In this document: positions 52,001 to 64,000 of the stretch, piece after piece | How positions within the stretch are numbered: position 1 is the stretch's first letter | Layout of the letters: every line of letters starts with the position of its first letter | NCBI GenBank assembly: GCA_036897095.1 | Contig: JAYMSP010000067.1 | Span: 1 to 64,000, forward strand | DNA length: 64,000 nucleotides | Direction of reading: 5' to 3' | From: Plantago elongata | Lineage: Eukaryota; Streptophyta; Magnoliopsida; Lamiales; Plantaginaceae | The notes under the pieces: generated by a model | The model's database searches: none | Told to the model about the DNA's origin: nothing | Seen by the model: only the letters and a program-made list of their open reading frames with translations | Made by a program: the position numbers and the translations under genes

Positions 52001-55000
52001 TTTGCTTTGCATTGTATCCCCTTATCTCTGTGCTTACTTCAGAATAAGAATCTTTACTTTTAGCTCGTTTGCTGCCTGTGGGGTCTGCTTCGTGACTAAC
52101 ACAGACTGTTAATACAACAAAGAGTAGGCGAGAGGCAAGCTCTACAGAGGCGCACGACTCTACAAACAGAGAGTGAACCATTGTGCGGAGCTCAGCAACA
52201 GCAAGATTATTGGATGCAGGCCCGATAACATATCTTGTTTTACGAATCTGTTCCCTAGAGGAATCAGGTGGAAATGTCCTCTGTAGAATTGCTTCGACGG
52301 TAGCAACAAATATCTTCATTAGACAGGTTTCAGATGGACTTCCACGAGGAAGATACTCGAGTACTTTAAGAAGAGGAATGTACAAGTTCCATGACAACAA
52401 AGGCGGCTGCAAAGGTGTGGCAACTATAATTTCAGGAAGATCGACGATGGACGAACTTAGTGGAATCAAACCATATGCGGCTTCCCATATTGTACATATT
52501 CTCCACTCAACCTCAGGGCCATGAGCACAAAGCATAGAGGCAATTCCCTGAGCAGTAGCCTCTATAGTTGCGTCTGCTTGAGGTACTTCTCTTTGCTGAG
52601 ACTGATTAGTAGACACAAATTAGAAATGCATGAAGAGTTCAATGCCAGCAAAAGAAAACGCAAATAAAAGAATCACAGAGATCTACTTCAGGTGTGGACT
52701 AATTTACCCAGACAACCCACCCGGGCATACGTAAATCTGAGATTTGTGACAGCGAGCGAGCCTTTACAAAATGTATTCCTTAATTTCTCCCTTTCAGAGC
52801 TTTGCTTGCAAATTAGCTTTCATGTTGGAAAGCATGCTAGTTTAATTCAAAAAGTCATTCTTAAAAAAATCCATAAAAGGTAAGAGAGGGAATGGGTAAA
52901 TAGTTCACACCAGTAGACCACAGGATTATTTATTAAATTCACCCAAGAAATTACTAAACCAAAGAATTCAGAGATTTATGCGGATGATGACCTGCTTCTC
53001 GTCAGTTGAGATGTAACCACCCAGAGGTTCGTGCAGCACTTCGACTCCATCGACTTGTCTCAATGGAGGAAAAAGTAAGGCAGGTTGAGACAGTATACGG
53101 AAAAGCAAAGCAGCTGCAGCATCAGCAGAAATTCCAGCTCTCATAGACATTGCAATACCAATGGCTCGCAGGAAATGCAAGTGCATCCAATTTCTTGGAA
53201 GCTTCACAATAAAGCAAACAATCAGGACTTCATTTATTATGAGTAAAACTTGTAGTTTTGACTAATTTTGAATCAACGTACAGAGCGAAGGAAAAAGACT
53301 CGAAGGAGAGACGTACCCTCATGCCAACAGCATAGTCTTCAGCTGCACGGAGAAGTTCCACCAACTGTACAGCAGCATCAAGTGCATCTGGAGCCCAAGA
53401 TGGTGGAGCTTCCAGAAGTCCAAGTAGCAGTCTCTGTGTGGCACTTGGACTGGCAATTGCATAATATCTACACAGACAAAAGCGTTGATGGAGTGATAAA
53501 TAAACTCGAATCTCTTCAGAAAACAACTATCAGCAGAAACTTACCGATGAAACAGGCGAGCATAGGGCTCAAGAGCAGGCAGACCAGCAACTAAATGCTC
53601 GTCCATAGGTGTAGTGGGGGGTGGAAGCAGAAGTGCAGGAACTGCAGCTGCAGTCAGTGTGGCAGTCTCATAACGAGCTACTTCTTCATCACACACACTG
53701 AGTATAACTCCAGCACCATTAGCAACAGCCCACCTTGGAGTTGATGGAATAAGTTGAGGATGCTTTCCGGATCCACGAGAAGAAGCTGAAATAGTATATA
53801 CAACAGTCAATACATGCCCCAGAGAAAAACATTCATCATTTATCTTTGCAAGTCTAGCGTTAAAAAGAAACATTCACCATAAGCACGTTTTTCAATAGCA
53901 ATCTAGAGATAATGACTTTGAGATCTTAGATATAGTTATAAGAATCAAAAGGGCTTCATCTTCATTTTCCCGATCGGTAAATGTGAGAAGATTCCCCAAA
54001 TATTTGTTAATAAAGTTTGTGGCACCAGAAACAGCAACAATCATTAAGCTGAGTGGACATAAAAAAAAATAGCAGAATGATAAACACCTATCTATATACT
54101 TAAGTTTATGGATCAGTTTTGTTCTTTTGCATGAACAAGCATGTCCAATCCTGACTACATATTATATATGACCAACAGTAAGGTCCATATTCAACTTGAA
54201 TATTGCAAACAACTAACAAGAGGTAAAATTAAATAGCACACATGCAGTAGAAGCTAATGATAGAACTACTAACCAGTTGTGGGTGGTTTAAGTTCTCCAC
54301 CAGCATATTTTCCCATGACACCTCCACACCTACAATGTTAATCTCACAACCGTCAGGCATATTTGCAACTCAGGTTGAAAATACTGTAGTACTTATAGTT
54401 TAAATATAAATTCCTTATACATCTAGAAAAGAGATGAGTTACAACACTTTAGTATGAATAGCCCCAGCAACTACAACTTCAAACCTTAACTACATCTAAA
54501 AAGTTTCAAACATCTGCTTTTGTCCAGTAGATTGCTAAATAAAAGCTTGTGAAATTTAAACATAGCAAGCTGGAAACCTAATTCCTGCACATTTCCTGGA
54601 GTGAACAATCTATGCTCATTTATATTTTGTTTGGCATTCAAACAAGGATAGGATTGTGGCAATTCCTGAACTCATAGAAAATTTTATCCACCCGACCTAA
54701 TCACTTAAAGTGTTCCAACTTCCGAGGCGTCAAGTTCTTTTTAATTAAACACTCCTCTGGATGACATAGGGCCGGGGGTTTCAAAAAAAAATTAAGAATG
54801 AATAAATTGGAAATTGGTATTGCACAGCTGCTCGTAAACCCAGTTGCAAGAACACTACTCACCAGCGAAAATAATCACTTCGAATACCAAGAGGTGCTGC
54901 AAGCAAAATATCAGTTATCCAGGGAGATAACGGTCTCCACGGTTTCCTCTCTGACTGCATGGTAGGGGAGGAAGGCTTCCCATTTGTTGACTTACTAGTT

Positions 55001-56323
55001 GAGGCATGGTTTCCACTGCTGCTCCTATCTCCTTCATTTTCCTTACGTTCTCTCTGAAAGATTGGCCTATTGTAGTGCGTCAGAATTCTTAAGATCTCCC
55101 CACATGCAAGGGCCCACTGCTCAGAATATCCATTCTGCATTTAAACATCACAAAATGGCACCAAGTGTCACTCTGAGTAGTGAAGTTACGTGTACACATT
55201 TTTACAACCAAAAAGGTGAGTGTAAGGATGATGTTTCAGGCAGGTTAACTATGATATAGAGAATATTAATAATACCTCACTGCCAGGGGAAACCAGTGAA
55301 ATGAAGGAAGCAAACGGTGGACCAGCCCTATCATATTCCAGTATTCCATCAATGATACATGAAATAATGGGAAGAATAACAGCATGGCCATGCTCTGGAT
55401 GGTGAAGTACAAATGTTGCTGGAAGTAGCAAAGACAGAAGTCATGTTGGCCAACTAAGTAGCCGGAAAATTACTCTCAAGTGACGACCAATTAAAGTGAT
55501 ATAGTAATAATTACCTAGAACATCATCAAATAATCGGTTTTCCTGGGATGGATATCGACTCCGGATCAGCTGCAAGAACACAAGCATCACATGTTAGGTA
55601 CACATTGATAAGCCAATAAATAGTTGTCCGCATGTTCAAAGTTCAAGATAGAAAAGGTTGTAACCATAATTCTATTCAAGAATATATGTGGTGATTGGAA
55701 ACAGTACCTCAGCTACATCATCAGGAAATCGTTCTGAGGTAAACTGGCCAAAGTACTCAACGTATGCAGTAGTTTGAAGCTGTAACAATATATAGAACTT
55801 ATTGAGCAACATTGAAAAACTGAATACGAGATGGCCACATAAAAGTATTTTGAAAAAGAAAGTCACATGTCAAGCAGTTCAAGGTTATGTATGACATTAT
55901 AAAACATAGAGTGAGGGAAAAAAGAAACAGCTCGTGCACACAATACTATATTGGTCCAAGACCGATAAGAAATTTTAATTCCTTGGTGTGGAACAATAAG
56001 TTTTTTGCAGACAATTAAAGTTGTAGACTTGTAGTCTAGTGCTACCCGTTTCATACACACTCCAATTCGTGAATGATGTCCAGATCTTTAATTTTGTTAT
56101 TTTATAATCCTCATATTGCATACAAGTATAACAGCTACAGAACATCAGTTTTCAAGGAAAGTCATATGATAGAATATGAAGTGCAGATTAATTACTTTCA
56201 CTTTGTGTGCAGAGGAAAGAATAGAAAGGAGCGTACCTTTCGTTGTTCTGTATCTTGCGGAGGCGGCCAAAACAATGAAGAACATTGCAGGCTATCAATC
56301 CATGTCTCATTTGAAGTTGCCAT
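49080..56323 (-). CDS. GI: GIGANTEA, 14 coding exons, 1169 aa
   Basis: Large plant-specific nuclear/cytosolic protein of the circadian clock and photoperiodic flowering; binds and stabilises ZEITLUPE/FKF1 F-box photoreceptors. Exons (minus strand): 56323-56237, 55779-55708, 55569-55515, 55418-55276, 55134-54863, 54329-54274, 53785-53545, 53467-53317, 53201-52992, 52595-51066, 50498-50430, 50216-50001, 49624-49532, 49394-49080; all GT-AG, all phases close. Landmarks: WIDSLQCSSLFWPPPQD, AYVEYFGQFTSERFPDD, ATFVLHHPEHGHAVILPIISCIIDG, EQWALACGEILRILTHYNRP, APLGIRSDYFRW, the 510-codon exon with MLCAHGPEVEWRICTIWEAAYGLIPL and KQGPVAAFDSYVIAAVCALSCELQLFPLIS, and the end CLTWEAHSRLAIGLPIQFVDNAAKELGCTISIEAS. 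Arabidopsis GI is 1173 aa, so this copy is full length and looks intact. A leader intron of about 1.1 kb (roughly 56330-57435) is likely. Confidence 0.96.
50850..50941. mobile_element. Candidate short MITE in a GIGANTEA intron
   Basis: 92 bp with imperfect inverted ends GCTGTTTGGCTAGCG and (complement) GCTTGTTTGTCAAGCG, a type common in Tourist-like elements. No clear 3-bp duplication was seen, so borders are uncertain. Confidence 0.45.
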
Positions 56324-56676
56324 TAGCCTGTTCTCTTTATCTAAATAAGATGGTAATAATGAGTAAAGTCATCAACCTCCATATTAGCTTCTACCAATCC
56401 AGGACCCAAAGACTATAATTCAGCATCTTTTGGAACCCAGAGAGGAAACTTGCCAAGTTCGCTGATCAGTCAACGCAGAGGTTTGGGATCTGGTTCAAAC
56501 TCAATTTTAAACTTAAATGCAACCTTCCACAGAGAAAAAATCAATGGAGCAGTATAGTTTTTGTTTCGTGCCCTGCAAAACCATTTTCGGAAGTCTAAAA
56601 TAGTGCTCTTTTGAGTTTTATTAAATGGAATCCAAGAACCAAATAATCTACGAATAACACACAGAAGCATTAATTG

Positions 56677-56848
56677 GACTGTTTGGCAAACAACTAAGAA
56701 CTCTGTCAAGTCACTATTCACAAATTTTCATGTTTGCCATACAGCTAAAGATTCTCTAAGTCACTATTCCACTTACATAAAATCAAGTTGTTATTCATCT
56801 GGTATGTTAAGAAAACTCTGTTTTGTTAAAGTAATATGCCAAACAGTC
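56677..56848. mobile_element. Candidate MITE in the GIGANTEA leader intron
   Basis: 172 bp with inverted ends GACTGTTTGGCA and TGCCAAACAGTC (12 of 12 bases). The first half also contains two similar units ending GTCACTATTC. The flanks show no convincing target duplication. Confidence 0.6.
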
Positions 56849-57436
56849 TAGAAGTTTCCTATTAGAACCAAAGAGATACTATGTCCAGAGAGAGAGATCT
56901 CATATAGTTCTCAACAACATCTATACTGATTTCAGCTATACCTAAATATAAGCATCCGTGGTTACTGCTTAGCATACCGATAATGGTAAAGCAACTAAAA
57001 TCAAACACCTCTTACAACTAGATACTACACATATAAGGCACAACCATACTCATCATGTAACGCATATCAACAGCCATAGACGAAAACTTCACCCGATATA
57101 CTTGAACATACATAATCCCCGATCTATCTGCTTATCATAAAGAATAATACCATTCATCTCTCACAACTAATCACTAAAATTACATGAAATGTGAAGATCT
57201 TCTTCTTACATCAACTAGATCCAGGTACCTAAAGGACTAATCCATAAAGCAAAAACCGTTCCGATAAACACAGCACAAACTACTCACAAGTTCAAAAAAG
57301 TACCAGATCATCACGAATAAGCTAAACAACACATATTCAACAAATTCAAACACGTGAAGCAATCAAATCCTTCAATTCAACAGATTAGCAGTACAAAATC
57401 ATAAGCAAATGAACGAATTAGGCGGAAACGGTACCT

Positions 57437-57660
57437 GAAAGTAGCCTGGATCGAGTGAAATAGAGAGGAATATGATGGTAATCGAGTGAGATTCGCAGGT
57501 TGGGAAAAGAACATTCGATGAAAAATAGTTGAGGTGAGATATTGGGTGGAGAGAGTTTACAGAGAATGATGATATGATGATATTGATGAAGAGTAAGGTA
57601 TAGTAGTATATGAGAGAAGAAAGAGAAATATGGGAAATCTTTAGCTGCATTCTCTGCCTT
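57437..57660 (-). promoter_or_regulatory. GIGANTEA leader exon and proximal promoter
   Basis: The CTTTCAG|GTACCG site at about 57437 looks like the donor of a leader exon lying just above it. The sequence is CT/AT-mixed without any long open frame. The transcription start cannot be fixed from sequence alone. Confidence 0.5.
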
Positions 57661-57674
57661 GCATACGTGGCGAC

Positions 57675-57682
57675 GATATTTT
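57675..57682 (-). promoter_or_regulatory. Evening-element-like site upstream of GIGANTEA
   Basis: AAAATATC on the minus strand, lacking only the last T of the evening element AAAATATCT, next to a CACGT core at about 57664. A full AAAATATCT occurs at 58983-58991 and another at 60204-60212, both on the plus strand. GI is evening-expressed in Arabidopsis; use of these sites here is inference. Confidence 0.45.
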
Positions 57683-58154
57683 CCTCATGACTCCAAAGGC
57701 CATCTGTAAATTACAATGTATGCCTACACTTCCATACCATCATCATGTGAATGGTTTGTCATACATAATTACATACCATACTTACTTTAATTAAAGAAAG
57801 TTTATATTCCATTAATGACAACTAAGGAGTCAAATCAAATTTGCCACTAAATTATACTACTTGACAATTTGATAGTAATTGACATGTATCTCTCGTGAAT
57901 TTTATATCAATTTTGTTTGTTAAGTTGGTTGGTGGGATCAATAATAAATACACTATAGTATTTCATGTGCATTTTTGTTGCATTGTGTATATATTATGAA
58001 TCGATTTTTAGTAAATTTGAAGTATATATGTAAAGGTTGGCTTGTCGGAATTACTGATGAAAATATAATACGATATTAATGTGTATCTTTTGTGCATTGT
58101 ATATGCATAAGGTAGTAGATTTTTAGTATGTATACTGAAGTATATATATGTTTA

Positions 58155-58396
58155 CTCTCTCTGTCCCAAATTGAAATCCTTGTATTATATTTTGGATTGT
58201 CCGAAATTAGAAGTACAATTTCCCTAAATAAAAATCTTTATACCTTTTTTATACATTATCTCTAATATTGTATTCACTATTTCTCCTACTTTATTCAATC
58301 ATATTTCGTACTTTATTACTTTATTTCTTTTTTTACACTTTCTTCTAAAATTTGTACCCAATCCCAAAAGACTTTTAATTTGGGATGGAAGGTGTC
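58155..58396. mobile_element. Stowaway-like (Tc1/mariner) MITE
   Basis: 242 bp. Left end CTCTCTCTGTCCCAAATT, right end AATTTGGGATGGAAGGTGTC; the inverted repeats share the TCCCAAATT core. TA stands on both sides (58153-58154 and 58397-58398), the usual Stowaway duplication. Confidence 0.78.
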
Positions 58397-59560
58397 TATA
58401 TTAGTCGGTCTTTTTGGATGTCATTAATACAAGTAAAATATGATTTTATCATCATTTATCACTTGGTATTAGAATTTCAAATTAATTCGTACTAAAATCG
58501 TAATCCTGAAAGCAAATGGGACAAGTCTTTCAGAACCAAATGAACACACAAAAAATGTATAATTTTATATAAATTCAAATCAAAGTGTATATTTTCCATA
58601 AGTTCAAACAAACATCATCGGTTTTTTTAACATTTCGTTAATACATATACAATACCTTAATTATACCTACTAATACACATACATTGTGATTAAGTTTATG
58701 TTGTAAACTGGGCAGTTCAAAATAAACCACACCACATAAAAAGTTGAAATATTAAGTTAGATGCATTTAAATTTATTCTTTCGAATAATGTGAAATACAA
58801 TCGACTCAGACTCGTTGGATTTTACCATAATCAAGTAACGAACCACTAGGCAGGCAAGCACATGGCGCATAGTACGGCGGCTGCCCCGAAAGGCATCAAA
58901 GCCTAGTAGGAGCGTGGCCAAGTAAATAAGATGAATTGGGTGGCTATAGACAAACGGTCACGATTTGCGGTCAGGTAAGAATAAAATATCTGGTGTAGAA
59001 GCACGCGACACATGGTATCATATCTATTAAGATACTATGTGCCTTTTTGCTTCCACTCAGATCAATTTATTTGATCCTCCAAATGATCCTCACCGTTGCT
59101 TTCTCAGATTAATGCGCAAGAGGAATACGTGGCTCCATAGGATTCAAGATTTATATCGCTGCTTCTGTGTGATGATCTTGTTTTGGTCCACTTGTTCACC
59201 TGCCCCAAATTATCATTTTATGTATGTGCATGCACCATCTAGTCATCTTCAAGGTCACAATTATATTCAACACATACATATGGTGACTATGTAGACATGC
59301 CATGATGCTCTCATGTTTAGATTCAACTTTCAAAATTACGGACCGTAACAACATTATTTATCCGTTAATTCTTTTAAGTAATTTATTCGATTGTTTTAAA
59401 GTTATTACTTAATTGAAATTTTAAAGAAGGATAAGTAGTCGTGTAGAGAGATGGTACGTATATAAGAAGGAAAAAAAAATATTGAACTTAGTTATACAAA
59501 TTTTAGTTCTTAATCAAACAATATGTAGTGTTTAAATTACAATGACAATACGATGATGAA

Positions 59561-59617
59561 GCGCAGTTCAATTGCTAAAACGTTTTAATTCCAACTAATA
59601 GGTCGGGAGTTCGATTA
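59561..59617 (+). mobile_element. tRNA-derived SINE head (candidate)
   Basis: Box A-like GCGCAGTTCAATTGCTAAA (59561-59579) and box B-like GGTCGGGAGTTCGATTA (59601-59617). Close to the minus-strand head at 62502-62560, so likely the same family. The end of the body is not defined. Confidence 0.55.
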
Positions 59618-61789
59618 ACCCAGTAATCGTTTAAAAAAGAAATTGCATGACAATACTTAAATCAATTAGACAAGACTACAAAAATTATAATTTTATTATA
59701 TTTCAAAACACTATCTTTTTTATAACTCATATTTATTTACGATTCACACAGTAATTCTTTACATTCATACGTACCAACGGGCCACTTAATTGGTTTATCT
59801 ACTACTTGAATTTATCTCAATACTATAGTATTTCGATAAAAGTAGCCACCAATTTTTATTAACAGCTCTTTTATGCAATACAAATCATTTTTTCCTCCAT
59901 TCGTGGTCATACACACTCTTCATTTTCATCTTTCATGTTGAACTTTTCATTGGACATTTATTTCTCATAAAAAAAATATATCATATAGTATCTATTATTA
60001 TACTTTTTAACTAGTCAAACACGCTTCTTTTGTTCCATTACATATTATTTTCAAATTCACGTTAGATCATTTAGTATATTAAGTTTGTTCATAAACAACA
60101 CCAAATCATATTTGAATTATAGATCAAATGAAAATTCATATATAGAATAATTAACTCAGTTTAACTCGTTAAACGATCATATACTCAATTAAAAATACTT
60201 AGCAAAATATCTCCCCATTGTACATCCACTACCTAGCATATAAAACATTTAATTTGACCAAAACAAAATTTCTATAATTAACAAGTCATGATATCTGGAA
60301 TTAAGTAATATTTCCACTCAGGAACAATCTGGATGGACAATGCACAAGGAAACATCCCAGTGAACCTTGAGCTAAACTCTGGAACAGTCTAGAATGAATT
60401 ATTGCCACCAAACCTCAGTGAAAGTAACTTTATTCATTTACTAATAAAAAAATCTGCCCACCCAAACATAAGTCAAAACCAAAGGGTCTAGGGTCGGCAC
60501 TATTAGCCAATGGTTAAATTAAGGAATTAAAATATCAGTGAAAGAAGTCAAGCAAACTCAAATTTTAATTATGAAAATGTAGATTAATCAAACACTGAAA
60601 CACGAGTTCAGTTACTTTTAAATGTAAGAACACAAGAAAGACAATTAAACGAGTACCTAATAAGTATCGTGGCATTACAAGGATCGTGCACGTCATTTTC
60701 AGAAACAAAGTGATTCTTAATGGTGGGAGCTGCATGCCGAGTTTTATAAACCAGTGAATGAACTAGACGGTTTACAAGATTACGTGAGAGTAACTCTAGT
60801 TAATTATATAATTAATTAGTTAATAATTAGTTAAAGTATATTCTTTTCCGGTTTCGCTTTCGCATAAATGCACTCCATTTTGCCCACATTTAATCTGTGG
60901 TGCCACCTGAGATCCAACTTCACGGGTGATCCATCATCATAGGGTGTGATAGTTTGTGTAGAGTTTTATGCTTATCAACAGCAAAGCGATAAGCTTTGAT
61001 TTTGAAAACTTAAATTCTTGTAAGATTGTCATTTTTTATACGAATAAGTACAGCATATATATTTGTAAGCATTAGTAACTAGTAACTACCAAGATCAACA
61101 TGCTCTCCACATACACAACTACTTTATTCGTAAAATGTATTTTCCTAGTGAATACAAGAATTGAATATGTCACAAAAATTAATTTCCAAAACAAATATAT
61201 GCACGGTTTGTTTCCTAAACTATATTTATATCATAATTCTATTTAACAAAATTATAATTCATTTATTGACTCGTTATTCAACTAATAGCTAATTATATGA
61301 TTTCAAGTGTGTATATAATTTTTATATCAATTGATATTGATAAAGGTATTAGTTATTAGTTGATCTACTGAAACTATAATATAATTTATCACGCATGCTT
61401 CATTACATATAAAAGTTCAAGTCGAATTAGTGTATATAACAATTAATTTATACTATTGTATGAGTAAAAATGTTAAAGATGGTAAATTGATAACTATTAT
61501 ATGAACAGATAAATAGGTTGCATGACCATATAATAGGGGTGTAGGCGGGAATAAATGCTCAAACTTATAATTTACTAATATTACTATAATAATTTTCAGC
61601 TCTTGCTTGTGCTAGATTAAGTATTTAACTACTTTATCGAAATGAAAACAAGTAGTAAATCACTTGCACATTGATTTGATAAATTGACTTATGTAGCTCA
61701 TTAAAACAACAAGACAACTCGTATATAATTAATACGATCTACCATCTCTAATTCTTTTTGCCCAATCTATAGAATTTTAATTAACTTTT

Positions 61790-62480
61790 GCAAAGTGAAA
61801 ATCGTAACTTATTTTAAAATGGGATGTCCACCCGATTCAATTTTAGTAAAATTTAAAATATAGTCAAGCTCCCAATAAAATTACCAGGCCTGTAACCGTA
61901 ACCTATTTTAGAATGGTGATGTTCACCCGATTCAATTTCAGTGAAGTTTAAATTCTCCTCAAGCTCATGGATAACTCTGGTGAAATTTAAAATCTACTCA
62001 AATTCACCAATAACAATACCAACCCTATTTCAAACCAAAAGGTTATAATTTATCCACTCAACGACTCAATTGATGAAATTATAATCAACTTTTTGCAAAG
62101 TGAGACCGTAACCTATTTTAGAATGGTGATGCACCCGATTCGATTTTAGTGAAGTTTAAAACCTTCTCAAGCTCATCAATAGCGTTACCAACCCTGTAAA
62201 GGTAACATATTTTATAATATAGTCCACGTGGAATCTTTGCCCTGTAAAGGTAACATATTTTATAATATAGTCCACGTGGAATCTTTGTTGAATGGTGATG
62301 CACCCGATTCACAGATTCGATTTTAGTGAAGTTTAAAACCTCCCCAAGCTCATCAATATCGATTCACCGATTCGATTTTAGTGAAGTTTAAAACCTACTC
62401 AAGCTCATCAATATCATTACCAATACCAATGTTGTAAAGTTAACATATTTTATAATATAGTCCACATGGAATCTTTGTCT
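61790..62480. repeat. Complex tandem repeat array with embedded G-boxes
   Basis: Two unit types alternate. Unit A (AATGGTGATG...CACCCGATTC...TTTTAGTGAAGTTTAAAACC...CTCAAGCTCATCAATA) occurs about five times from 61800 to 62420. Unit B, 48 bp (CCCTGTAAAGGTAACATA...GTCCACGTGGAATCTTTG), is an exact tandem pair at 62192-62239 and 62240-62287, with a diverged third copy at about 62432-62478. Both exact copies hold a palindromic G-box CACGTG (62225-62230, 62273-62278); the third has CACATG. Confidence 0.85.
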
Positions 62481-62501
62481 CCAACATATGCGTAATGTAG
62501 G

Positions 62502-62560
62502 TGACTCGAACCCCCGACCTATTGATTGGAGGGGAAGCGACTTTACCAATTGAGTTGCGC
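62502..62560 (-). mobile_element. tRNA-derived SINE head (minus strand)
   Basis: On the minus strand, box A-like GCGCAACTCAATTGGTA (62544-62560) and box B-like GGTCGGGGGTTCGAGTC (62502-62518) at proper spacing. The body would run to lower coordinates, straight into the diverged unit-B copy at 62432-62478, so the tandem array next door may derive from SINE bodies. Confidence 0.6.
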
Positions 62561-62576
62561 TTCGTTATAAGTTTAA

Positions 62577-62656
62577 AACATAAATAAAAGTATGATATAA
62601 ACAATTAGTTATCAGTTAAAAACATAAATAAAAGTATGATATAAACAATTAATACT
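62577..62656. repeat. Tandem duplication of an AT-rich unit
   Basis: AAAACATAAATAAAAGTATG followed by ATATAAACAATTA occurs twice in a row. Simple duplication, no coding. Confidence 0.75.
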
Positions 62657-62716
62657 ATATAACTTTATTTCAAATAACACTTGCAGTGTTATATTTTTAA
62701 ATTGAGATATTATGTA

Positions 62717-62973
62717 CTCCCTTCAATCTGAGTTCATCTTTTCGGGGGACACAAGTTTTAAGGGAAAAATGAATATAGTAGGAGATAATATGATAAAATA
62801 GAAAATTTTTTTTGAATAAAGTTGGAGATGTGGTGATAAAGTAGAGAAGAAAGAAAATGCTAAAAGTGATAATGTATAGAGTATGAAACATATTTTATTT
62901 TTAAGGGATGAGAGGATAAAGTTGGTACGGACTAAAATGAAATACGAGAAGATCAAGTTGGGACAGAAGGAGT
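62717..62973. mobile_element. Stowaway MITE
   Basis: 257 bp. Left end CTCCCTTCAATCTGAGTTCATC, right end GATCAAGTTGGGACAGAAGGAG, inverted with few mismatches. TA duplication at 62715-62716 and 62974-62975. The interior is AT-rich with no coding. Confidence 0.88.
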
Positions 62974-63389
62974 ATATTGTTTCACTAGGAAATTATTTAT
63001 ATTTTATGTAAAAAAAAATATTTTTAATAAGCTAATTACAATATATTGCATGACACAATTTTAACTACCACCTTATAACTCATTGCCTCATAAGAACCAC
63101 CTTATAACTCCATTACTTTAGTCTCAACTACCTCATAATTTACTGGGCACAATTTTTTATAAAATATTTTATTATATTTAATTTATACTACTAAGTTTTT
63201 GAGGGAGGTCAATTTTAAAAATTTGCCTACACACTTATCGACCAACAAGTCACAATTCAAATTAACAATCTCTCAATATCAAAATGGGCCTGCCCAGATG
63301 GGCCTTTTCGAAAGGACCACATTTTTCGTGGACTTAAATAACGGCCCAATATAATTTCTAAACATTTCTCATCAGCAACTTTACGTGAA

Positions 63390-64000
63390 AAACAATTTTT
63401 GGCTTTCTTCAACGATCAACAAACCAAACCAGCTCGATTTCACTTCCCCACCTGAGATTGCAGATTGAATCACCATTGATTCTTCATATGAGAGCCAAAG
63501 CTTCATCACCTACACACAATAATGATACTATCTCTTCTTCTCCTCTTTCTAAATCTCTCACCTCTTCTTCGATTCTCCATTGCCAGAGATGACAATCTTC
63601 ACCAATCAGGTTTTGCCTCCTTTTGATCTCTGCTGAAAATTCATGTATATGTTTACTGATTCGTTTCTTAATCGTTTTTGATAATGTGCATCGGATGTGA
63701 TTATCTTAGTTGCGTGATGAACTGATGATGAAGTTGATTAACATGCTTTTGATTTGATGCCGCAGTTAGCTAGCTATGCGAAGTTTTCCTTAGAAGCTTA
63801 GATAACTTGAGCTGTGAGATACTGAGATTGTGAAGATTAGTATTAGTAATTCTGATTCTGTAAGTTTGGCTGCTGGCATTGTGGTAACTGGTAACTAGGA
63901 GTTTTTTGAATAAGTATCTCAATCGGACATGAGTTTTCGATGACCTAAATGCATTCCGTTATAGCAGTTTTCCAATGAAGTTCGGGACGCTTAGTACACA
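63390..64000 (+). other. Probable 5' end of a further plus-strand gene, running off the window
   Basis: A CT-rich leader (63480-63580) ends in CCAGAGATGACAATCTTC. The ATG at 63589 would give MTIFTNQ up to a CAG|GTTTTGCC donor at 63609/63610. An upstream frame from the ATG at 63488 (MRAKASSPT...) ends with a TGA that overlaps the 63589 ATG, as an upstream ORF might. No protein family can be named from this much sequence, and the exon may be entirely untranslated. Confidence 0.35.

Larger units (their letters stand above)
57690..63380. other. Long AT-rich intergenic region upstream of GIGANTEA
   Basis: Contains two Stowaway MITEs, two tRNA-like SINE heads and a complex tandem array, listed separately. 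The rest (for example 58400-59540, 59640-61790, 63000-63370) shows nothing coding and no recognised element ends. Confidence 0.5.

Noticed and set aside
62118-62312. Minus-strand frame with a repeated KIPRGLYYKICYLYR segment
   Set aside because: Arises from the exact 48-bp tandem pair being a multiple of three; no sign of a real protein.

Overview
The window is nuclear DNA of a flowering plant. It has GT-AG introns of plant size, AT-rich intergenic DNA, plant-only families (GIGANTEA, CYCB2 cyclin, RLCK-VII kinase, WNK kinase, GT92, TAR/alliinase family, DUF295/F-box) and plant MITEs. A core eudicot, perhaps of the mint order (Lamiales), fits the protein sequences as I remember them, but that placement is inference. 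Coding exons were assembled by reading splice sites, and the phases close in every gene called intact.

Layout, left to right. An HMGB chromatin gene (1903-4359, +) carries a broken Copia element in its first coding intron. A bromodomain gene of the BRD9/BRD7 kind (6888-10892, +) follows. Two decayed DUF295 (F-box type) units lie in tandem at 12379-14474 (+). An intronless GT92 glycosyltransferase gene is at 17747-19393 (+). A wrecked TAR/alliinase-family pseudogene (20945-23600, +) is split by a short LTR element and by a hAT-type MITE with a perfect 8-bp target duplication. A gene-poor stretch follows to 26.2 kb.

From 26 to 40 kb the genes are on the minus strand: an intronless WNK kinase, a nucleotide-sugar transporter, a B2-type mitotic cyclin with 11 coding exons, and an SMC5 gene killed by several stops and frameshifts, one stop inside the ABC signature motif. 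A plus-strand gene of unknown function (42506-44604) converges on a PBS1-like cytoplasmic kinase (45328-47369, -). Next is a complete GIGANTEA gene (49080-56323, -; 14 coding exons, 1169 aa). The last 6 kb is intergenic, with Stowaway MITEs, tRNA-like SINE heads, a tandem array containing G-boxes, and the probable 5' end of another plus-strand gene.

The genes do not form one pathway. The main theme is uneven decay: SMC5, TAR and DUF295 are dying while intact genes lie around them, as expected where other copies exist (recent duplication or polyploidy). Another theme is small non-autonomous transposons sitting in introns of working genes. I found no convincing new biological system. The best leads are the SMC5 pseudogene, the doubly interrupted TAR gene, the two hAT-type MITEs with 8-bp duplications, and the 283-aa plant protein of unknown role.
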